From assembly GCF_004193775.1 (NCBI RefSeq), contig NC_041008.1:42937136-43001135 (forward strand): 64,000 nucleotides of DNA. The letters run 5' to 3'. The position numbers were made by a program, and so were the translations under genes. This DNA is from Glycine soja. Lineage: Eukaryota; Streptophyta; Magnoliopsida; Fabales; Fabaceae. Positions 56,469-64,000 of this stretch are shown one piece after another. The first letter of the stretch is position 1. Every line of letters starts with the position of its first letter. The notes beneath the pieces were generated by a model that saw only the letters and a list, made by a program, of their open reading frames with translations, was not told where the DNA came from and did not search any database.

Positions 56469-58363
56469 TAGGATAAATAGTCATTTTTGTCTTTAAATGT
56501 GTAGAACGCTGACAAATTAGTTCACAAAAACTAAAAATTCAAATTTTAGTTCTCCAAATTAAAAAAGTGCGACAAATTCATCCATCTTTGATTAGATTGG
56601 GTCAAAATGTCACTAATTTTTCATTGGATCAAAATGTTAGTAATTTTTTTGGACCAAAATGACAGTATGTTTCCATTGGACCAAAGTATCAATAATTTTC
56701 CATTGGACCAAAATGTCATTATTTTTTTTTGGACCAAAATGTTAGTAAGTTTTCATTGGATTAATTTGTCAAATCCCAAATTTCGTTTCATTTAAAGGTA
56801 GAATATAATTTAATCTTCATTTCCTCCCTTTTTATTGTTGCAAACATAATATTACAATAAACACTTAAAAAAATAGAGAAGCAAGCATAAGTTAAAACAA
56901 ACAAAATAATAAGCATAATACTGATTAATAAGTATAATGTGTCTATTGCTATGAAATTTTTAATGTGACAGTACTTTACCCATAATATGAGACTCAATCA
57001 AAAATACACAACCATTAAGTTAATCTTTACAAAAAATGAGACCCAACTTGATTTTGTCACTATTTAATGTTGTCACAATAGAAAAATTTCCAAAATAAGC
57101 ATTCTATCAATGTACAAAAATAAATATTATAACAATACCAATCATTACAAATTTATCCAAATTATAATAATTAGTCAAAATCTATTATAAACAAAAGACA
57201 AGCATATACTATATTTTACTTTGACGAATGTTGGCGGTGGGACATCCCTGGTGTGGGTATGAAAGTCATGTAATTCGGTTTGTTCATCCTATGAAATGGT
57301 ACATCCGAGAATATAATTCGAATTGATGTTGAAGACCTAATTGGATGTGGTCTAAACAAAGTTGGCAGTGGTGGAGGTATGAAGCTTGTTTCCTATAACA
57401 ATTATAAATAGTGACTAGTTATGCATAACATAATTTAACAATAACTAATCAGATATATGTAAAAGTCACTTACAACACTAGGAGTTCGAGAACTTTGAGT
57501 GGTAGTTGGAGTTGCAGCACTTTCAGCATTAGGAGTTGGAGTACTTTCAAAATTAGCTTGAGGTTGTTCAACTTGTGGAACAAATTGAGAGAAGTTAATC
57601 TCATCATACAAATATGTAACATCTAGCATAAATAACTTATATGCAACAATAAAAATAATTAATCAAATTTTAAAAAATATGTTACTGGTGTTGTTGATGT
57701 TGCATTTAAGTTATAATGTTTGTTAAGGTAATTATGCTTATTTATCAATATTATGCTTATTATTATATTTGTTCTAACTTATGCTTACTTTTCTATTTTT
57801 TAAGTATTTATTGTAATGTTATGCTTGCAACGATAAAAAAAAGAGGGGAAAATAAAGATTAAATTATATTTTACACTTAAATGAAATGAAATTTGAGGTT
57901 CGACAAATTAATTCAATGGAAACGTACTAACATTTTGGTTCAAAAAAATTACTAACATTTTGGTTCAATAGAAAAAAATTATTGACATTTTGGTTTAATG
58001 GTAACTTACTGATATTTTATTCTAATAAAAACATATAGATATTTTGGTCCAAAAAAAAATTAATAACATTTTGGTTCAATGAAAAATGATTGACATTTGG
58101 ATTCAATGATAAATTACTTACATTTTGGTTCAATGGTAACTTACTGACATTTTGGTCAAATCATTCAATAAACCTCTGTGATATTTTTGTCCATCTGTGT
58201 CACGTAAACCTCTGTCATTAACAGTAACAGATGAAAGTTGATAAATAAATGAGTTTGTCGTATTTTTTTTCCACTTTTAGAGACTAGAATTTGAATTTCT
58301 ATTTTCAGAAACGAATTTATGAACACTCTAGATATTAAGGAATGAAAATGACTATTTACCTTT
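56469..58363. mobile_element. Mutator-like foldback element with gene tail
   Basis: The ends TAGGATAAATAGTCATTTTT and AAAATGACTATTTACC are inverted and belong to the same family as 40681-42658. The arms (about 56469-57000 and 57700-58363) hold many copies of TTGGACCAAAATGTCA and its complement and pair over their whole length. The spacer contains two spliced exons on the minus strand. No clean 9-bp duplication is visible. This is either a deleted autonomous element or a gene-capturing (Pack-MULE-like) element. Confidence 0.82.
57216..57629 (-). pseudogene. C-terminal gene fragment, two exons, in foldback
   Basis: Exon 1 (57629 or further upstream to 57474) encodes MLDVTYLYDEINFSQFVPQV and a Pro/Thr/Ser-rich stretch. 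An 81-bp intron (57393-57473, GTAAGT to TATAG) joins it in phase 0 to exon 2 (57392-57216): ETSFIPPPLPTLFRPHPIRS, then MNKPNYMTFIPTPGMSHRQ, ending SSK and TAA. The frame stays open for 59 codons exactly through the splice, which argues for a real gene tail. Such Pro/Thr-rich tails occur at the ends of plant Mutator transposases and other nuclear proteins; I do not recognise the parent. The 5' part is missing. Confidence 0.5.
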
Positions 58364-61300
58364 ACATTTATTTTCTTTTGGCCCTTGAACATTCATTAAG
58401 TTTTCTTTTTAATTTTTCTATTTATGACAAAATTTATTATTTTACTTTTTTTACATATGATAGAATTTTCTTATTTTTACCTTTTTATTATATATGATAT
58501 TGATAGTGATATATAACAAGTTTATGTAATTTTTTTGGATATTTTATAAATGAAAAGCTACAAGTGTTTAAAATTAATTTAATACTACAAAATATAATTT
58601 TATCAAGAAAATCAAATTAAATTTTGTATAAAAATATTTATAAATACACCTATTTATGTAATTTTATATTTTTTAGGTATTTGAATAAATAATTCTGCCA
58701 AATACTTACTGAATAATAAGACAGTTTTCAGTTTTAAGTGATTTTACCAAATATAGCTAATGTCCAGAGATATTGTAGGAAGAAACTCTTAACTTCATTT
58801 CATACTTACCCACTAAAATTTGAAAAAGAAGGAAAATAATTAAGATATCATTCCTATTACTAAATTTATTCAAGTAAAATAAAATTAACTAACCCTCCTC
58901 AGTGTATATAAAAAAAAAATCAACTAAGAAATAATGCCTTTACGTACGAGGGAAGCACCCCATTGATCTTTTCTAATTATTTTGATATCGTCGTTCATGT
59001 ACTATAATCCAATTTCATTAATAGAACTATGATACATGACGTATGAAAAAAATTATCATAAACTTATAAACTTTTAAAGTTATTCAATCGTGAATTTTGA
59101 ATATTTGGATAGAGAATAATATAAATATTTTAGAAAGAAAAAATAGATGTCAGGAACAAATTTGCCCAATTTTTAAAATATAGATATTTATTAAACACGA
59201 AAAAATTTAGGAAAACTAAAATTACACATGACCCTAATTAATAAAATTAAAAGAACAGTTATGCTTAACAGAAACTTAAATTTATTTAATAACTGTATTA
59301 TTTATTATTTAAATTTTCTTCTTCTTGTTATTATTATATTATCATTATGATTACTGAGAAAGAGAATCACTTCGTGCCTCTTTAAATTTTTTAGATAATA
59401 AAAAAATAAAACAGTTAATAAAAAATGACAAGAATAAAAAAAACTAATAATATAAAAATAGTGAAAAGTTAATGTAAGTTAGAAGAAAAATTTAAAATTT
59501 AAGAAGTGATTTAAGGATAAAATTGTTATTATTAATAGAATAATTTTTTAATATTAATAGTTATAGATTATATTTTTATTTTTTAATATTCGGAACCCGC
59601 GAGTACTTCTGAGAAATTGAAAAATATTAATTGGGATAGAGGAAACAATTACCTCAAAATGTAAAAATGAGGACAAAGGACGAAATACTATAGTGAGAAA
59701 GGACCCCCGTGGGTGGCATATGTCTAAGCTTATAGTTTAACCCACAAGTGTGTAAACTTTTTTTTTTATTATTTTTTTTTATCAGCAAGTGTGTAAACTT
59801 ACTAGAAATTGAAAAGTGTAACTACCCTTGGTGTAAATAAAAGAAAAAGAAAAAGAAAATCAGTAAATGGGTACGTAGAGCAACATGATGAATGGTGCAA
59901 CACTTGAAATCATGGTGAGAGAACAGGAAGAGATTCAAAATAAATATGAATATTTAATATCAAAATAAATGAACTTGAAGTGACACCATGTAAAGAGATT
60001 AATATTATAAATTAAAGTTAAATTTGAATAATTATTTATAAAAATTGATGTAGATTAATATAGGTATGGATAATTTGATATCCACTCTTTTTTTTTTTAT
60101 ATATATAGCAACAGACTTATTTCATTTCAAAGGATATATGTTAAACAAATAAACAATACAAGTAGGTGTTTGATAAAATAAACAAGGACTAGCAAAGACA
60201 TTAGCTGCCCTAACATATCGAATGGTCATCTAAATATATTTCGATAAATAATAATAGGATAGAAGGATAGAGATTAAAGTTGTTTCATACAAGAATATAA
60301 ATATGAATATAGGGATTTTTTTCAAGCTGATATGGAGGCAAATAACCAAATACTATGTCATACTTAAGCTCCACTAGTTGGTCAATATTAATAAACTTTT
60401 ATGGCAAGTTGTTTAAAAGAGAAAAATAATAATAATTAAGATCAATATGTTCTTATATTATTATTTTTAGGATAAAATATGTTGTTGATGTCTCTAAAAG
60501 TTTTAAAATTTGATTTGAGTCTTCCAAAAGAACACATTGTTCTATTTTCGTTCATTTAATTTAGAAGTACCCCACTTTTTCTCTCCAAAGTTTAAAGTAT
60601 AGTTTTTGATGGTTTATAAACACCATTAAATATTAATTATAATTATTTTGAGAACAAAAAATAAAATATTTTCAAATTAGAGGAATGAAAACAAGATAAA
60701 ATATTTGTAAAGGACTCTTATGGAGGTAATGTTCGCTTTAATCCTTAAGTTAGTATTGCTTACACTCTAAGTAATGCTAATTTGGGAACAACTGTTATGA
60801 AGGTCATATTGACTTTTAACCGCCTAAAGAGCATTAGGCCTAATTGCTAAAATTGACACGTACACTTAATTCGAAATTACTAGAATAAAAGTAATATCCA
60901 AACTCAAGTAATAAGATATTCAACCGTATACTGTGTCACACGTGATTTTACATGTGAAACTTGACGAATCCAATGAACTTTCTCTCAGGTATGAATAATA
61001 TAAATTTCGCTCATTCTCTAGTCTTTCCCACACACAATGATTTGATCGTTATAGTCTATGTAGATATTATCATTGCAATGGCTCATTGTGTTCAACCGTG
61101 AACCATTGCGCATCTTATCTTTCGTGCATACATCACAACAAGGACTAAACTTGAATTTGAAATTTTTTAGAGGAAAAACAACATATTTTACCTTTACTGT
61201 GTTTTAGTCCAAATTATTATCAAATAAGATTAGTCCAATATTTATTTTATCCACTTCTGTTGCTACTCTAAAATAATTGAAGGCATTCTAAATTCTAAGG

Positions 61301-64000
61301 ATACTGAAATGAAGATTAGTTGGTAGTACTAAAAGGTGACAACAATGTTTGTTTGGGCCACCTGGGGAGACAAGTGGTTAAACCCTTGTGGTGATGTAAA
61401 GGGATAAAAAGGGGGCTACCTGGTTTCCAACTGGTGAGACCAACTGAAAAGAGATTTGAACAATCATCAAATACGTGCGCGTAGGATGTGGTGGATTGAC
61501 GGGTGAAGTTGTACAGGAGACAGCACCAAGCGTGATATGGTATGATATCTATAACCTCACATGCATATAGTGTAAATCAAATCCACATTTTTTTAAAATA
61601 TAAATTCATCTCTTATTAACTTAATTAACTTTATTGAAATTAATTTTTTCTAACTATAATATTGAGTAATTAAAAAAGTAAATAATTACAATTATTTTTT
61701 TCATCTTTTTTTTTTTTGTATTTTCATAAGTATGCTTTTTTTTAGATAATTTTGTTTAAAGCGAAATTCGAATCTCTCAACTAACAATTTTTAATAAAAT
61801 TAATATTTATTAATAAAAATAATAATTAAATCAACATTTAATGTGAATTTTTGTCATGCTGATTATTATTAAATTAAAATTTTAATCTAATTCTAAATAA
61901 AAAAAAATCGATACAAAAATTCTTCAACATTAATGTCCTTTGAAGTCCTGTACAGATTGTTAACACTGCTTGGCTGGCTCCATTTTTCTTTGTTTCTCCA
62001 CTCCACAGTTTCTATGTGTACCCTGTTTGCACATGCAGTGCTGTGCCATGGTCTGCATTTCATGGCCCTACACAACCATTATTGTCACTAACTGCTTTCT
62101 TCCTACTTAGGATCCCCTCTATTGCCCTATGGTCCCTTGTCCCTTAATTGTATCCTTAGTCTAGACCCAGGTCCCATGCCCATGCCCCTAACTTAAAAAC
62201 TCAAGAACACAAAATTTTAAGCATTTTTTTGTTTGTTTGGGGAATCCGGATATCTCTTGGTTCAAAGTCAAAGATTAATCTCTTGAGTTAATGAGATTAT
62301 TTAAGTGATTGATATTTTTTAACTGATGTTTTTTCATTTGAATATATCACAACTATTATCTTGATACAAAATTTTAAGCACTAACACTTAGTTAGTAGGC
62401 AACCAAAAATAAGAAAATAAAAGTACCCTGATCGACAGGTCCACATCTAGGAAAATTTATGCAATGCAAAAACCAGGAAAAAAGAGTTTGTTAGTTATTG
62501 TCACTGTGCCTTCCAAATCACTGCAATCTGCATTAGTGCTATTCTGAGAACCTGAGTGATGAAACATGAGGCTGTGACAGAGTTTTTCTTGAACCGAATA
62601 AAGCCTTGGGCAGGGAAGCTATATACAATTATTAAATATTATTTTTTTGGAACACATATCATAAACTGAAATTACGTCGTACCCCAACTCTTGAGTGCAA
62701 ATGGGTAGTATTGTTTGTTCCAGTTACTTCTCAATTTCCATTTTAGTATAAATCTTGTGGCTAGCATTTCATAGAAGAGTAATATTAGATTAACTAATGT
62801 TTCATTAATTGTTACACGTATAAGGTTTTTTAAAAAAAGAATAAAAAACTTATGTACAGATCTTTAGGTGTTTTTAGCATGTTCTTAAATCAGAATTGAA
62901 GTTTTACATTGATAATCTATATAATAAAGGTTCAAATTAAAGTTCAAACTAAGATTAATATTGATGTGAAATTCTAATTCTGATTAAAGAATAAGACAAA
63001 AGCATCTAAGAAATATTATAAGTATTGTCCTTTAAAACATAGTTTGCAATCACAATTTCAGCCTAGATAGTTTAAGTTCTTGGACTGTACACAACCGGCC
63101 GTTACCGCGATTGCAGCCATATGGCCCATATCCATTATATTTGTCTGTAATTTAATAAAACTGTGACTGTGTTTGAAATTAAAAACTCAATGACATGTAA
63201 ATGAAAGAAGTACAATTTCCAAGTTACGGGCATTTGTAAAAAACAAACTATTCCTTTTGTGATTTAATAATAGTTAGCATAATTGGGGGCTAATGTGACT
63301 ATGCAAAATTGCAGCTGCATGTCACATGATCCGTAGCTTCAAATAGGCTTGTAGTATGTTTCCATGCCAGGAAGCAAAACTGTTGACCAGGAAAGCTGGC
63401 ACTTGGGCCATGTCTTCATGTGCGTGTGTGCACAAGTTTGTACAAACCCAAGTGAACGAAAGTGAAATTTCTCTAGACCAAGTCACACAAGGGTTTTAAT
63501 CAGCACACACAAAACACTTCATGTTCATGTGCTCTAGTCTGGAACAGTGAACACAATTGATAAAACATGCTTTTGGAATGACCCTAGCACAATGTGACAT
63601 GGTCTCTTCTCTGGTGTCAAATAAAAAGCCATAGGGGCATGAAATAGGGAAAAAAAATCACAAGTGGTGATATGAATGGCCCCACTTTATTAAATAGTAC
63701 GGCAGATCCATAAGATTCTGTTGGGGCTGTTCCGTCGAAGTACTTGAAAATCAAAGATGCAATACATCCTCTGGTCACACACCCCATCATCCCCCCTTCA
63801 CTACTCCAAAAGAACATGACACATCTTATTTCATTGTCAAAATTGAAATCAGATACACACGTATACATAGACAGTGAGGGCATGAATGGGTCAGGAAAAT
63901 AAAACACTCAAATCTTTTGCCTTTATATTTCTCATTGATCTGTTGGATATCAAGCGTGTGGGAAGTCAGTTAAGCTTGTCAGGTGTGGCATAACAATGAG
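58364..64000. other. gene-poor intergenic stretch
   Basis: No gene is supported. 58920-59900 and 61560-61900 are very AT-rich. 60470-60720 has repeat-like TCTAAAAGTTTTAAAATT words. 61893-62075 and 63617-63907 hold minus-strand frames of 60 and 96 codons with no domain. From 62500 on the composition becomes more balanced, which may mark approach to a gene outside the window. Confidence 0.45.

Noticed and set aside
63617..63907. 96-codon minus-strand frame near the right end
   Set aside because: No domain, unclear start and an isolated position; possibly part of something beyond the window, but unsupported.

Overview
The window looks like nuclear DNA of a legume, most probably soybean or another Glycine. 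It is AT-rich with long intergenic stretches. Genes have short GT-AG introns. The sequence is crowded with plant LTR retrotransposons, Mutator-like foldback elements, a TRIM and a Helitron-type end. The species assignment is an inference from repeat types (an Ogre-like element with a tRNA-Arg-type primer site, and repeats rich in AATCGATTAC), not from a search.

Layout. 1-4669 is AT-rich intergenic DNA with a weak LINE-like remnant. 4675-28114 is one three-part nest of LTR retrotransposons. The outer member is a minus-strand Ty3/gypsy chromovirus (gag, protease, RT, RNase H, integrase and a chromodomain-like tail) with the target duplication ATTAG at both extremes. One of its two LTRs (the 5' LTR on the minus strand) is split twice. 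One split is a 15.3-kb plus-strand, gag-only, Ogre/Tat-like element (9323-24628, target duplication GAGGG, nearly identical 2.2-kb LTRs). The other is a 3.1-kb minus-strand, internally deleted gypsy element (about 24871-27970). 28120-33830 holds decayed DNA transposons: a CACTA end, a TIR element, a foldback carrying a small hAT element, and a 1.64-kb GC-rich inverted repeat.

36034-37779 (minus) is the one clearly intact gene: a three-exon R2R3-MYB transcription factor of the MYB105/MYB117 type, with a leader ORF and a G-box upstream. 38670-64000 is gene-poor. It holds three large foldback elements (40681-42658, 51838-54002 and 56469-58363), smaller ones at 43592-44478 and 46845-47230, and an aberrant TRIM at 45036-45959. 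Two spliced gene fragments are also there: a B3-like one beside a Helitron 3' end (54318-55034) and a C-terminal gene tail inside a Mutator-like element (57216-57629).

No prokaryotic features, CRISPR arrays, rRNA or tRNA genes were seen. Apart from the MYB gene, almost all coding sequence is mobile-element derived and broken.
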